Part shown: positions 8,626 through 17,518 of the stretch, one piece after another
Numbering within the stretch: the stretch's first letter is position 1
Layout of the letters: every line of letters starts with the position of its first letter
DNA from: CALBPI01 sp039814545
GTDB lineage: Bacteria; Pseudomonadota; Gammaproteobacteria; Steroidobacterales; Woeseiaceae
Direction: 5' to 3'
Length of the DNA stretch: 64,000 nucleotides
NCBI GenBank assembly: GCA_039814545.1
Contig: JBCCBB010000002.1
Coordinates: forward strand, 72,925-136,924
Notes under the pieces: model-generated
Told to the model about the DNA's origin: nothing
Database searches by the model: none
What the model saw: only the letters and a program-made list of their open reading frames with translations
Program-made: the position numbers and the translations under genes

Positions 8626-9555
8626 TCATGTTGCGCGCCGGAAAACCGCTATGAGCAAGACAATCGCAATGCCCAGCGTGCCGCCCAGTAAGCCGCCAAG
8701 AATGACAATCACGGTCCGACCAGGCCGGTCCTTGTAGTCTGGTGCCACAGGTGGATCGATGGTTCTAAGGAAATACTCCTCAGAAATTTTAGCGAGCATC
8801 ACGGTTTGCGTTTGTTGCTCAATCAGGCTAAAGAAAACATTTCTGAGCTCAGCGACCGACGTTTCCTGAATCTGCGACTCGAGGTACGAGATTGCGCGTT
8901 CCGCCTCTGCAATATCTTTGAGTCGGATGACTGCGTTGAGATCCTCGATTAACCAGGCTACCCATTGGCTCGCAATGTCGGGTGACACGTGCTCGACAGA
9001 AATCCGGACCAATCCATCAGAGCCTTTTTCGTCCACGTCCAGAATTTCGAGAAACGCTCGATGCGCTTCAAGGTCAGAAGGCGTAACCGTGAGCGGCGGA
9101 CTAACTGAACGGGTCCAGGTCTCGGTGTCCGCGTTGTAGACGTTAGCGTCAATCTCGAGCACGCGTGTTTCAGCATTCCAGTCCTTTGCCGCCATGAGCT
9201 GCACCAAGATATCGTGCTTAGCGATAAAGCTGCTGATGAAGCGTCGGGACTTAAGCGTCTCCAAACCAATGGCCACGTCGTTGTTTGCTAAATCGTTGAC
9301 ACTGAATCCCGCAAGGCTTGCCAAACCACCGTATCGACTCGCGAAGTCCGACAAGCCGCCTGTTTGTTCTTGTTGATTCGGCGAGAGCAACGCTTCAGAC
9401 CTGTAGATATTCGGCAAGCTCAGTGCCCAAAAAATCGTGAGGAGCGTTACACCGAAAGCTGTCGCCAGCACAAGCCACTTGCCGGACCAGAGCAGCGCGA
9501 ATACTTCTCTCAACGTCAATGCTTCAATGACTGGATCGGATGGCTTAGAGGACAA
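8626..9555 (-). CDS. wzz: Wzz-type chain-length determinant protein
   Basis: The 309-residue inner-membrane protein has the polysaccharide co-polymerase layout: a short cytosolic N-terminus, membrane helix 1 near residues 28-50 ending SLPNIYRSEALLSP, a long periplasmic alpha-helical region, and membrane helix 2 near residues 283-305 preceded by the proline/glycine-rich segment DPPVAPDYKDRPGR. This pattern defines Wzz proteins, which set the length of polymerised O-antigen or capsule chains. There is no C-terminal tyrosine-kinase domain, so it is not a fused Wzc. It lies between the SLBB exporter gene and rfbB. Confidence 0.92.
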   Translation of the reverse strand: MSSKPSDPVIEALTLREVFALLWSGKWLVLATAFGVTLLTIFWALSLPNIYRSEALLSPNQQEQTGGLSDFASRYGGLASLAGFSVNDLANNDVAIGLETLKSRRFISSFIAKHDILVQLMAAKDWNAETRVLEIDANVYNADTETWTRSVSPPLTVTPSDLEAHRAFLEILDVDEKGSDGLVRISVEHVSPDIASQWVAWLIEDLNAVIRLKDIAEAERAISYLESQIQETSVAELRNVFFSLIEQQTQTVMLAKISEEYFLRTIDPPVAPDYKDRPGRTVIVILGGLLGGTLGIAIVLLIAVFRRAT

Positions 9556-9589
9556 GTCAGCTACTCCCGAACAACACGCACGGGGCGAA

Positions 9590-12301
9590 CTAGAAAGAAT
9601 TCACGGCGGCGACGGCAATCGCCAGGTTGTAGACAATCTGTGTCACGCTGGACCACAGCGTCAGTGGCGCAATTCGATCTGCGTCGATGGGGACCACGAT
9701 GGTATCGCCGGGCCGAATATCCGTACCTCCCACGCGCCGCAGCCACGCGGTCGTTGTGCCTGCGACAACCTGCCCATTTGCGCGCACGACGTAGATTCGC
9801 TTGTCGTCCGCCTTTGCAGTCAAACCGCCGCTACGTGAGATGTAGTCATCTCTGTCCAGCTCGGCATCGAACAGATGCGAAGTGGCGTACTGAACCTCGC
9901 CGATGACCGTGACTTCCTGCGTACTTTGCGGAATCAACAACATGTCCCCGTCACGTAGCAAGATGTCGGAGGAACCGCCAGTCCCACCGTCAAGCACTTC
10001 ATTCAGATCGATCACTAATCGTCCTGTTGCGGTGCTGCTGCGGAGTTGCCCGAGCAGGCTCTGCCCCAGGGCAAATGCCTGTTGGGCATCTGGCGACAGT
10101 TGTGCGCCCTGCAACGCGAACGCGGCCAAGTCAGCCTCGAGACGCGAAGCGAGCACCTCGATCTGTTCTTCCTCGCGCTGCTTCAGGATTTCCCGAGTGA
10201 ACACGCTACCGTCGGCAAACGATAGATCGGTGAGCCCGCCTGCGCGTTCGATGACGGCGGCCAAGGTTTCCCCTCGCTTAATGGGGTAGGTTCCGGGAAA
10301 GCGAACCTCGCCTTCGACTGATACGGTTTCCTGACCACGCCACTCGGGAATCTCGCGAATGTTCAAGTAGTCGTAGGGCTGCAGTATTTCGTCCGCTATC
10401 GAATCACCGGCCAGCACTGACTCAAGATTGATGTTGACGAGTCGCGTCTGTCGAGAGCCATCGTCGCCAATCACATAGCGTGTTAACTCAGCCTCGCCCA
10501 AGAACGCCGCATCGGTGAATCCACCACCCGCGCGCACCAAATCGCTGACGCGCATATCCGCTTCCAATGGGTAGTCGCCGGGCGCACGAACCTGACCACC
10601 AATCGACACGGCCCGTACGTCGCCGCCCGTGTTCGATTGAAGACGAAGCTGATCGAGGATCCGCTCAAGATCGGCGCCACGCGCTGGGCCATTTTGAAAG
10701 GCAATGATCTGGTCGCGCGGTTGCAGCGCGGGATTGTCGAGCCCATTGGGAGACTGAAGGGCAGCTTCAAGGTCAGCGGAAACCACCTCGATTCGACCAT
10801 CATCGAGGGGCTCACGACGAATCACCACATAGCCCAGGTCCGCACGGGGCTTTAAGAGTGCGGGAGACGGGATCAAATCGCTCAGACGCAAGCCTTCGCG
10901 CCATTCGTACTGAGCCGGCCGGCGTACGTGGCCCATGAGCTCCACTGAATCGTCGAGGCGATCCAGCACCGGGAACAGTCGCAGTACATCACCGTCGCGC
11001 AGCCCAACGTTGCGGCCCGATTCGTTTGACAGGTCAGCGTCAATAATCTGTCGATCACCGCGCGGCGATACGCGCTCGATTCTTCCCGACGGCGCGTACG
11101 CCTTTGGCGTCAAGCCGCCTGCGAGTCGAACCAGCTCAGCAGCAGTTGTTGGACTCTCCAATTCGTAATACGCCGGTCGGGCTACCTCACCCTCTACGCC
11201 AACGCGCGTTCCCACGGGGGGCACGAAGATAACGTCGCCCGGGAGCAGTCGACGATCGCCGCGCGTATCCCCGCGCAACAGCAGATCGTAGAAATCCAGC
11301 GTTCCAACAACCTTGCCATTGCGCTTCAATTGGATGGCACGCAACGTGCCGGTGGTATTTACACCACCCGACAGGAACAACGCGTTCGTCATCGTTGACA
11401 GACCGCTGACCGTATACGAACCGGGACGATTGACGTCACCGAGGACGAAGATCCGAATGGAGCGGATTTCGCCCATAGTGACACTGGCCCGCACGCCGAT
11501 CTTCTGTTCGGAAACCCGGCTAATGATCTCGGAGCGCGCCGCGTCAAACGTCAATCCGGAAACTGCCAGCGGCCCGATCTCTGGCAGCATAATGGTGCCG
11601 TCCCGAGTCACGGCGGCACTGATGGTGCGGTTCTCCTTACCAAAGTACTCGATGATGAGCTGATCACCGGGCCCCATTACATACCCGACCGGTACGGGTA
11701 CGTCGGTCGCAGGCGCAAACGTGGTCGGCACATCGGCAAACAGGTCGTAGCCGAAGTAATCCAGCGCGTCTACACCGACGGGTGCGAGTGGCAGGATCTG
11801 TGCCGTGATTTCAAACACCGCCAATGCAGGCTCCGCACCGAGCCGGGTGGTGACGTCCTCAGCGTCGAGACCAGCGAGCGAAATGGTCGCTACACCCGGC
11901 AAGATGAGCTCGCCTGTTCGCGTGAGTTCCCAGGTGCGCGTACCAAGCAGCGCAGCCAAAGCAGGCCGCGACTCCAAATCGAGTTGCTCAGAATCGTCCA
12001 GATCTTCCGTATCGAAGGTGATGACGAGCGTCTCCCCACCTTTGATTCTCTCCGGCTCCTCCTCGCTGTCGGCCTCCGCGTCGTCCAAAGGCTGGGTCAG
12101 CGTGGGAAAGTCTGGCAGCGGATTGATCATCGAGCTTGGGGCATCAATTCCGAGCTCTTCTAATAGTGCGGCACGCTGGTCCGGTGGCAGGGACTGCAGC
12201 ATCTGCAATTGCTCGGGTGTCGGTGTGGGCACCTGCGCCACGGCCGCAGCGCCGACAGCGAACAGCGACGCCAGGGAAATGCCTAATCCAAGTCGATTCA
12301 T
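9590..12301 (-). CDS. Polysaccharide export protein with multiple SLBB domains
   Basis: The 903-residue protein starts with a Sec signal peptide (MNRLGLGISLASLFAVGAAAVAQ) that lacks a lipobox cysteine. After an acidic linker comes a Poly_export-type region (VMGPGDQLIIEYFG, near residue 210). It is followed by six SLBB-type repeats recognisable by the G-x-V-x-x-P/A-x-x-Y/F core: VLGDVNRPGSY, VEGEVARPAYY, LMGHVRRPAQY, IGGQVRAPGDY, VEGEVRFPGTY and a diverged VIGEVQYATSH. Members of this family form or cap the periplasm-spanning channel for exopolysaccharide export. Wza-like proteins are usually about 380 residues and lipidated, so this is a long, non-lipoprotein relative. Its gene lies between wzi and wzz. 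Confidence 0.9.
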   Translation of the reverse strand: MNRLGLGISLASLFAVGAAAVAQVPTPTPEQLQMLQSLPPDQRAALLEELGIDAPSSMINPLPDFPTLTQPLDDAEADSEEEPERIKGGETLVITFDTEDLDDSEQLDLESRPALAALLGTRTWELTRTGELILPGVATISLAGLDAEDVTTRLGAEPALAVFEITAQILPLAPVGVDALDYFGYDLFADVPTTFAPATDVPVPVGYVMGPGDQLIIEYFGKENRTISAAVTRDGTIMLPEIGPLAVSGLTFDAARSEIISRVSEQKIGVRASVTMGEIRSIRIFVLGDVNRPGSYTVSGLSTMTNALFLSGGVNTTGTLRAIQLKRNGKVVGTLDFYDLLLRGDTRGDRRLLPGDVIFVPPVGTRVGVEGEVARPAYYELESPTTAAELVRLAGGLTPKAYAPSGRIERVSPRGDRQIIDADLSNESGRNVGLRDGDVLRLFPVLDRLDDSVELMGHVRRPAQYEWREGLRLSDLIPSPALLKPRADLGYVVIRREPLDDGRIEVVSADLEAALQSPNGLDNPALQPRDQIIAFQNGPARGADLERILDQLRLQSNTGGDVRAVSIGGQVRAPGDYPLEADMRVSDLVRAGGGFTDAAFLGEAELTRYVIGDDGSRQTRLVNINLESVLAGDSIADEILQPYDYLNIREIPEWRGQETVSVEGEVRFPGTYPIKRGETLAAVIERAGGLTDLSFADGSVFTREILKQREEEQIEVLASRLEADLAAFALQGAQLSPDAQQAFALGQSLLGQLRSSTATGRLVIDLNEVLDGGTGGSSDILLRDGDMLLIPQSTQEVTVIGEVQYATSHLFDAELDRDDYISRSGGLTAKADDKRIYVVRANGQVVAGTTTAWLRRVGGTDIRPGDTIVVPIDADRIAPLTLWSSVTQIVYNLAIAVAAVNSF

Positions 12302-12369
12302 CTTTTAGATTTTGATAGCCAAGGGCACGCCGCCCCCTCAAGTGCGCCGAAGTATACCGGACCGGGCCC

Positions 12370-13854
12370 CTAGAACGGCATCCGCCAGCTCACAAAGAGC
12401 CGGCTGTCGTCGGTTTCACGCCCGCTGACCAGGTCCTCAAAACGAGACACGCCTGCGCCAAGCTCCAGCTCGCCGAACTCGTAGACCTTACGATGGCTGA
12501 TTTCGAAGGCTGTGAAGTCGGCCGGCGTTGCCGTTAGCGTATTGGCAGGATCCGGCGCGCCATCATTGTTGAGCTCGGCCACCCTGACGATGGCGATCCA
12601 ACTATCACCGTCGGCCTCGACTGCTATCGCGCCCGCAGAGATCACTTCCGCGTCGTTGTCGGCGCTGTGACCAATGCTACGGCCCCGGTATCGGTAACCG
12701 GTTTCGTAAATTGTGTTGTTGTAGCCGCAATTGGGACGCGAGCTCGACTCATAGAATTGGCACGTGGTCCCAGCGAACTCAACGAAGCTTCGCCAAAACG
12801 TCATTCCAACAGAGCCAGATGCTTCGAGACCAAACTGTCCCAAGTACCGGCTAGGGAATCCACCGGCCTCGTCTTCGCCAATCATCTGCATGTAAAAGGC
12901 GCCATTGAGCGGTGCGAATTGTGGTGCCCAGCGCAAATCGATGCCCGCAAGCTGATTACCGGGCTCGTTGCTCGTATCGATATTGTCATCGCCCTGGTTG
13001 TCCTGACCGAGCGTAAGTCTGACCAGCGAATCGAGGTCACAGGGTCTGTCACCGTTGCCACACCACTGGGCCGTGCGGCTCAACCCTATTTCCAAAGACT
13101 GCAGCGGACGAAAATTGACGCGTAGGCCAAGAAAACGCGCATTGGGCACGGCGCGATCGTTCTCCAGCTGCCCCCAAACGAGACTCGCATCCCAGGGGCC
13201 GATCCAACTCAACCATTTTGACCTGAAGGGCGCCGTGTCGTTTCTCTCGACAGAAATTGCCGGGATGGGTCGCTGGTTGTTCCCCAAAATGATACTGCCG
13301 TCATAGCCTGGGCCCCACCAGCGATCCATAGCGCCTGCAGACACCATGTAGTTTCCAATCGCCACTCCCAGATAGGACCCATCAAGCCGCAGGTCCTTGT
13401 CATCATCGGGAGAACTCACGCCGGCTACGCGAATCTCAGCCGCGACGCGATCACCGGTCCAGCTCGCGCCGACGAATACATCAGTCTCTTCGCGCGCACG
13501 CCGCTCAAATCCCCGCAATAGCCCTGGCTCGGTGTCGTATTTTGCATCCACGCGAAAATCGATCTGGCCGACGCGCGTTTCCCGAAGGCCACGCCGCCGG
13601 ACGCGGGTTAAGGCCGCCTGCTCAGATTTGCTGAGGGAGTCCAGTTCCTCGAACTCAGCCGTGTCATTGAGGATGTCGCCCCAAGACAGTGGCCAGCTCG
13701 TGACTGGCGCTGTGATTACGCCCGCATCGGCCAGTGTTTGGATGTCATGCCGCAACGCGAGGTCCCCGGGCTCCACCCAGGGACCGGCCGATGCTACACG
13801 CGGCAGCGTCGAAAGCACCGCAACCAGTGCGGCCATGGCCAGAAGTCGTTTCAT
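12370..13854 (-). CDS. wzi: Wzi-family capsule assembly outer-membrane protein
   Basis: The 494-residue protein has a cleavable signal (MKRLLAMAALVAVLSTLPRVASA) followed by WVEPGDLALRHDIQTLADAGVI and PLSWGDIL, the N-terminal region typical of the Wzi/capsule-assembly family. The rest alternates polar and hydrophobic residues, as expected of a beta-barrel, and ends in LFVSWRMPF with a terminal phenylalanine as in BAM-recognised barrels. In known capsule systems Wzi is an outer-membrane lectin that helps attach exported polysaccharide to the cell surface. It is first in the long minus-strand run, so its upstream region (13855-13951) is the likely promoter of the polysaccharide operon. Confidence 0.85.
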   Translation of the reverse strand: MKRLLAMAALVAVLSTLPRVASAGPWVEPGDLALRHDIQTLADAGVITAPVTSWPLSWGDILNDTAEFEELDSLSKSEQAALTRVRRRGLRETRVGQIDFRVDAKYDTEPGLLRGFERRAREETDVFVGASWTGDRVAAEIRVAGVSSPDDDKDLRLDGSYLGVAIGNYMVSAGAMDRWWGPGYDGSIILGNNQRPIPAISVERNDTAPFRSKWLSWIGPWDASLVWGQLENDRAVPNARFLGLRVNFRPLQSLEIGLSRTAQWCGNGDRPCDLDSLVRLTLGQDNQGDDNIDTSNEPGNQLAGIDLRWAPQFAPLNGAFYMQMIGEDEAGGFPSRYLGQFGLEASGSVGMTFWRSFVEFAGTTCQFYESSSRPNCGYNNTIYETGYRYRGRSIGHSADNDAEVISAGAIAVEADGDSWIAIVRVAELNNDGAPDPANTLTATPADFTAFEISHRKVYEFGELELGAGVSRFEDLVSGRETDDSRLFVSWRMPF

Positions 13855-13951
13855 CTCTTCGCTCCCGCGTCCTGCGTTCGCATCGGCCGCGCGGGCCCTT
13901 TCGGCGGCATAATACCGCCAATAGTCGCGATACGCGGCCCCTATGTTCTTG

Positions 13952-14542
13952 TCAGATCATCTGGCACGCGTCGTCAAACGCCAAGCGGGGCAAGCGGGGA
14001 TGCAAGCTGCTGGCATCGCCATAACCAAGATTGCAAAGAAAATTCACCCGAAACTGCCCGTCGGGAAAGAACTCACCATTAACGCCCGCCGGGTCGAACC
14101 CCGACATGGGCCCGCAATCGAGCCCAATTGCGCGGGCTGCAATCATGAAGTAGGCACCTTGCAGCGTACCGTTGCGCATCGCGTTGTCGTAGATCGACTG
14201 CTCGCTACCCGTGAACCAGTCCCGCGCACCCGGATTGTGCGGGTGCAGCTCGGGCACGCGCTCATAAAACTCCGAGTCGTAAGCGATGATCGCTGTCACA
14301 GGCGCCGTCATGGTCTTCTCGACATTGCCCTCGATCAGGTGCGGCTTGAGACGCGCCTTGCCCGCCTCACTCGTGACGAACACGAAGCGCGCCGGGCAGC
14401 AGTTGGCGCTCGTGGGACCCATCTTGGTCAGGTCGTAGATCTCGCGCAGCAGGGACTCGGGCACAGGCTTGTCGTGCCAGGTCGAGTGCGTGCGGGCTTC
14501 GCCCAAAATGGTGTTTCGGGCAGCTTCGCTGATGGCCGTCAT
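13952..14542 (-). CDS. RutE-like nitroreductase-family protein
   Basis: The 196-residue flavoprotein resembles the malonic semialdehyde reductase (RutE) / putative NADH:FMN oxidoreductase branch of the nitroreductase family. Visible features are the N-terminal ARTHSTWHDKPVPESLLREIYDLTKMGPTSANCCPARFVFV, with the FMN-phosphate-binding Arg/Ser pattern, the central NAMRNGTLQGAYFMIAARAIGLDCGPMSGFD, and NFLCNLGYGD near the C-terminus. The length equals that of RutE. No other rut pyrimidine-degradation genes are near, so the physiological substrate is open. It is separated from the MBL hydrolase gene by 39 bases and may be cotranscribed with it. Confidence 0.85.
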   Translation of the reverse strand: MTAISEAARNTILGEARTHSTWHDKPVPESLLREIYDLTKMGPTSANCCPARFVFVTSEAGKARLKPHLIEGNVEKTMTAPVTAIIAYDSEFYERVPELHPHNPGARDWFTGSEQSIYDNAMRNGTLQGAYFMIAARAIGLDCGPMSGFDPAGVNGEFFPDGQFRVNFLCNLGYGDASSLHPRLPRLAFDDACQMI

Positions 14543-14581
14543 GCGCGTTCCTTAAGTAACAAAGGGCGTGACGTCTCGGGC

Positions 14582-15412
14582 TCAGCCCGCCACGAGCGTC
14601 CACTTGGTGTCGTTGCACTGGGCGCGGCCCTCCTCGAGCAGCTTCTCGAGGTGCGCCCTTAGGGAATAGCGAGCAATGGGCCAGAGCGCCGGATTCACCT
14701 CATCGTAAACCTGTGGCAGCAGCGCGTCGATTGTGGCCGGCGCGAATGCTGTGAGCTTTTCGACCACCTTTGCCTCACGCTCGAGCCGGTGCGCAATGAT
14801 CCAGTCGATGGCGCGTTCGGGTTCGAGCAAGGGTTCCCCATGTCCGGGCGCGATAGTCTGCGGCGCATAGTCCTTGAGCAACTCAAGCGAGTGCAGGTAG
14901 GCGCGCATGTTCCCGTCGGGTGCAGCGATGACCACGGTCGACCCGTTCATGATGTGATCGCCCGTAAACAGCATGCCCGTCGCCGTATGCAGGAAACACA
15001 TGTGATTCGACGCGTGTCCTGGTGTGTGGATCGCGAGAATCTCATGGGCACCGATGGTCATGCGTTGCTCGTGCTCGAGCACGGTGTCGGGTGCAAATGC
15101 GGCGTCGTTCTCAGGCGTTGCCGGCGGCAACATGCCATACACGGGGGCGCCCGTCCGCGCCGCCACGGCCGCAGCCGCCGGTGAGTGATCGCGGTGCGTG
15201 TGGGTAACGAGAATGGCGTCGAGACGTCCGTCAGCATGGGCCACCAGCGCGTCGACATGGGCATCGAGATCGGGGCCCGGATCAATGAGTGCGAGACGGT
15301 CCTCGCCCACGAAATAACTATTGGTGCCCGCACCCGTCATGGGGCCCGGATTCGGCGCGGTTAGCCGCACAACACCGGGCGCAATGGCAACGGCCTTTGC
15401 TGCGTCCACCAT
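14582..15412 (-). CDS. MBL-fold metallo-hydrolase, LACTB2-like
   Basis: The 276-residue protein is a metallo-beta-lactamase-fold hydrolase. The metal-binding motif reads THTHRDH (H-x-H-x-D-H), with a second ligand set in HTPGHASNH and TGDHIM, and a late APGHGEPL histidine. The C-terminal helical region (residues about 205-276) matches the winged-helix tail of the LACTB2/ribonuclease-like branch. I place the start at ATG 15412; the frame is open for another 123 codons upstream, but those lie antisense-like within the Nudix gene. The ATG follows the Nudix stop by one base, showing tight translational coupling. The substrate is not evident. Confidence 0.88.
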   Translation of the reverse strand: MVDAAKAVAIAPGVVRLTAPNPGPMTGAGTNSYFVGEDRLALIDPGPDLDAHVDALVAHADGRLDAILVTHTHRDHSPAAAAVAARTGAPVYGMLPPATPENDAAFAPDTVLEHEQRMTIGAHEILAIHTPGHASNHMCFLHTATGMLFTGDHIMNGSTVVIAAPDGNMRAYLHSLELLKDYAPQTIAPGHGEPLLEPERAIDWIIAHRLEREAKVVEKLTAFAPATIDALLPQVYDEVNPALWPIARYSLRAHLEKLLEEGRAQCNDTKWTLVAG

Positions 15413-15413
15413 G

Positions 15414-16235
15414 TCAGGGTGTCGCGGCGCGGCCGTCGGGCAACGTGATCCGCAAGCCCGCGCTATCGCGACTGACCACGGGCAACACTTCCTCGATCGC
15501 CGATTTGTCGAGTGCCCTTGCCGCCGCCATCGTCGCTTCCACAGACTCGAAGCCTGCCAGCCAGGCCAGGTTTTCGACGGTCGGCGGATGCAGTTGCAGG
15601 CGGGGCTCGGCGCTCGGATCGATGGCCGCCGCAGGACAGACCCAGGTCGCATCGACGGTTTCGTGTCCGTCCGCCGCACCGACCTGCCCCTCGGGCACGG
15701 CGGCCACGAAGAACCGCGTCGCGTAGCGGCGCTCGAATACCACGGGCGTCGTCCAGAAACTGACGTACTCGATGGCATCACACATGAGCGTCAGCGACTC
15801 TGCCGCGCACACCTCGCGTAGGGTCAGCGCGTTGCCCGCAAGCGCCTGGCGGTAGTCTTCGAACCGCGTGCGGTGACGTTCGTCCGCAGGTTCACAGAGC
15901 GCCCCCGTAATGTCGCGCGCCATCAGATAGCCCGATTCCTCAAAGCACTCTCGAATAGCCGCGACCCACAGGCCCAGCCCACCCTCGTCGAGGCCCAGCT
16001 GGCGAGACGCTTCGATGTCATCAAGACCGAAGCAGTAGGGCGCCATGTCAGCCGTGTGATCCGCATCGGCGGACAGGCCACCAGGAAATACGTGCGCACC
16101 GCCAAAATCGGCTTTGCCATGGCGCTGCAGCATGAATACCTCGGTGCCTGGGCCCTGCGTCTTGTCGCGAATCAGCATGATTGTGGCTGAGCTGACGGGC
16201 ACCGTCGCGGGCGCTTCGGCGTCTCTCAATTTCAT
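15414..16235 (-). CDS. Nudix hydrolase with a split Nudix box (NUDT7/19-like)
   Basis: The 273-residue protein starts with a strand containing ATIMLIRD, then VFPGGLSADAD, and after an insertion of about 35-40 residues continues LWVAAIRECFEESGYLMA. Together these make the Nudix box G-x5-E-x7-REUxEExG with the catalytic RECFEES helix near residues 93-99. The insertion between the glycine and the REUxEE half is a known feature of the peroxisomal NUDT19-type coenzyme A diphosphatases, so hydrolysis of CoA or acyl-CoA is the best guess, not proven. It is directly coupled to the downstream MBL hydrolase. It is divergent from the PII gene. Confidence 0.86.
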   Translation of the reverse strand: MKLRDAEAPATVPVSSATIMLIRDKTQGPGTEVFMLQRHGKADFGGAHVFPGGLSADADHTADMAPYCFGLDDIEASRQLGLDEGGLGLWVAAIRECFEESGYLMARDITGALCEPADERHRTRFEDYRQALAGNALTLREVCAAESLTLMCDAIEYVSFWTTPVVFERRYATRFFVAAVPEGQVGAADGHETVDATWVCPAAAIDPSAEPRLQLHPPTVENLAWLAGFESVEATMAAARALDKSAIEEVLPVVSRDSAGLRITLPDGRAATP

Positions 16236-16344
16236 AATCTATCTCGGTGTTGCCGCTGCCGGGCGCCGGGACGATCGCCGGGCACCTCTGGCGCCTTGTG
16301 TTATACACTAACGCGACAACACGCTGCGACCCCGTGGAGGGGCC

Positions 16345-16683
16345 ATGAAGCTCATCACCGCCATCATCAAACCGTTCCGTCTCGACGACGTCCGCAACGC
16401 GCTCTCCGAGCTCGGCGTGCAGGGCATGACTGTTACTGAAGTGAAAGGTTTTGGGCGACAGCGCGGACACACCGAGCTCTACCGGGGCGCCGAGTACGTG
16501 GTCGATTTCCTGCCCAAGAGCAAGATCGAAATTGCGGCACCCGATGACCAGGCAGAGGCGATCATCGAGGCGATTGTGGCCGCCGCCCGCACCGGCAAGG
16601 TCGGTGACGGCAAGATTTTCGTGACGCCCCTCGAGCAGGTGGTGCGCATCCGCACGGGCGAGTCAGGCGACCAGGCGGTCTAA
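16345..16683 (+). CDS. glnK: PII nitrogen-regulatory protein, GlnK type
   Basis: The 112-residue protein is a canonical PII signal transducer that senses ATP/ADP and 2-oxoglutarate and reports nitrogen status to targets such as AmtB, NtrB and GlnE. The T-loop is intact, with the uridylylation residue Tyr51 in TELYRGAEY, and GKIF and RIRTGE complete the family signatures. The MKLITAIIKPF start favours the GlnK over the GlnB subtype. It has a strong GGAGGGG Shine-Dalgarno just upstream. Neither amtB, ntrB nor glnA lies beside it here, so it is a solitary copy. A TTGTGTTATACACT stretch upstream could contain its -10 element, but the match is weak. Confidence 0.95.
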   Translation: MKLITAIIKPFRLDDVRNALSELGVQGMTVTEVKGFGRQRGHTELYRGAEYVVDFLPKSKIEIAAPDDQAEAIIEAIVAAARTGKVGDGKIFVTPLEQVVRIRTGESGDQAV

Positions 16684-16802
16684 CCCGTCTGTCCGCACGC
16701 GCGCCTGCGCGCGCTATTCGTCTGGCGTCGCTCACCCACTGAAATGTTTTGGCTGCCGCTGCGGTCATTCCTCCCGTAACGTAAGATCACGGGCGCGACG
16801 CC

Positions 16803-17504
16803 ATGACCCTCACTGCGAGCCACAACGCCACCGACTGCACGCTGGTACTGTTTACCAAGCGGCCGCGGGAGGGCGTGGGCAAGCAGCGCGTTGCGGCTGA
16901 AACGGATGCGACATTCGCCCTGGAACTGGCCGAGCGCCTGTTCTCGTGTGCTGCAGAAGATCTCCTTGCATGGCCGGGCCCACGCGTCATTTGCGTAGAC
17001 CGCGCCGACGACGTCGACTGGGCGGCCAGGCAGTGCCCGGGCGTGCGTGTGGTCGTGCAGGGCCCGGGCAACCTGGGTGCGCGCCTGCAACATGCCACCG
17101 AAGAATTGACCGACGGGTCGGCACCGATCCTGTTCATCGGCAGCGACGCGCCGACTGTGGACACCAGGTATCTACTTGAGGCGGCAAGCGCACTGACCAC
17201 CCATGATGTCGTGCTGGGCGCCGCAGCGGACGGCGGCGTGGTGGCGATGGGCACGCGCGCCGGTTGGCCTGAACTCGAGCCCCTGCCCTGGTCCACCAGC
17301 ACGCTTGGCGCGCAACTCGCAACCGCTTGCGAGGCACGTGGCGACAGTGTGCAATGGCTTAGTCCGCATACAGACATCGACACCCCCAACGCGCTCGACG
17401 CGGTCATGGGCACGCTGGCGCTCGACGGGAGACCCGCGCGCCGCAGCCTTGTAGCCTGGTTGCAGCGAGCGCGCCACGAACTTGAGGCGCGACACATCGC
17501 CTGA
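16803..17504 (+). CDS. DUF2064 / TIGR04282-family glycosyltransferase-like protein
   Basis: The 233-residue protein begins TLVLFTKRPREGVGKQRV, the start seen in the DUF2064 (TIGR04282) family, a GT-A-like fold distantly related to nucleotidyltransferases. Further family marks are GNLGARLQHA, PILFIGSDAPTVD with its D-x-P motif, and VVLGAAADGGVVAMG. Proteins of this family are often called arsenosugar-biosynthesis-type glycosyltransferases because some sit with arsenic methylation genes; no such genes are present here. It is followed at 14 bases by the TVP38 gene, and the cluster ends in a TIGR04283 glycosyltransferase, its common partner. The reaction is unknown. Confidence 0.85.
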   Translation: MTLTASHNATDCTLVLFTKRPREGVGKQRVAAETDATFALELAERLFSCAAEDLLAWPGPRVICVDRADDVDWAARQCPGVRVVVQGPGNLGARLQHATEELTDGSAPILFIGSDAPTVDTRYLLEAASALTTHDVVLGAAADGGVVAMGTRAGWPELEPLPWSTSTLGAQLATACEARGDSVQWLSPHTDIDTPNALDAVMGTLALDGRPARRSLVAWLQRARHELEARHIA

Positions 17505-17518
17505 CGGACGGAAAGATC

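Noticed and set aside
15413..15781. Extended N-terminus of the MBL hydrolase
   Set aside because: The additional 123 codons lie within the Nudix gene in another frame and do not resemble MBL proteins; ATG 15412 gives a normal N-terminus.
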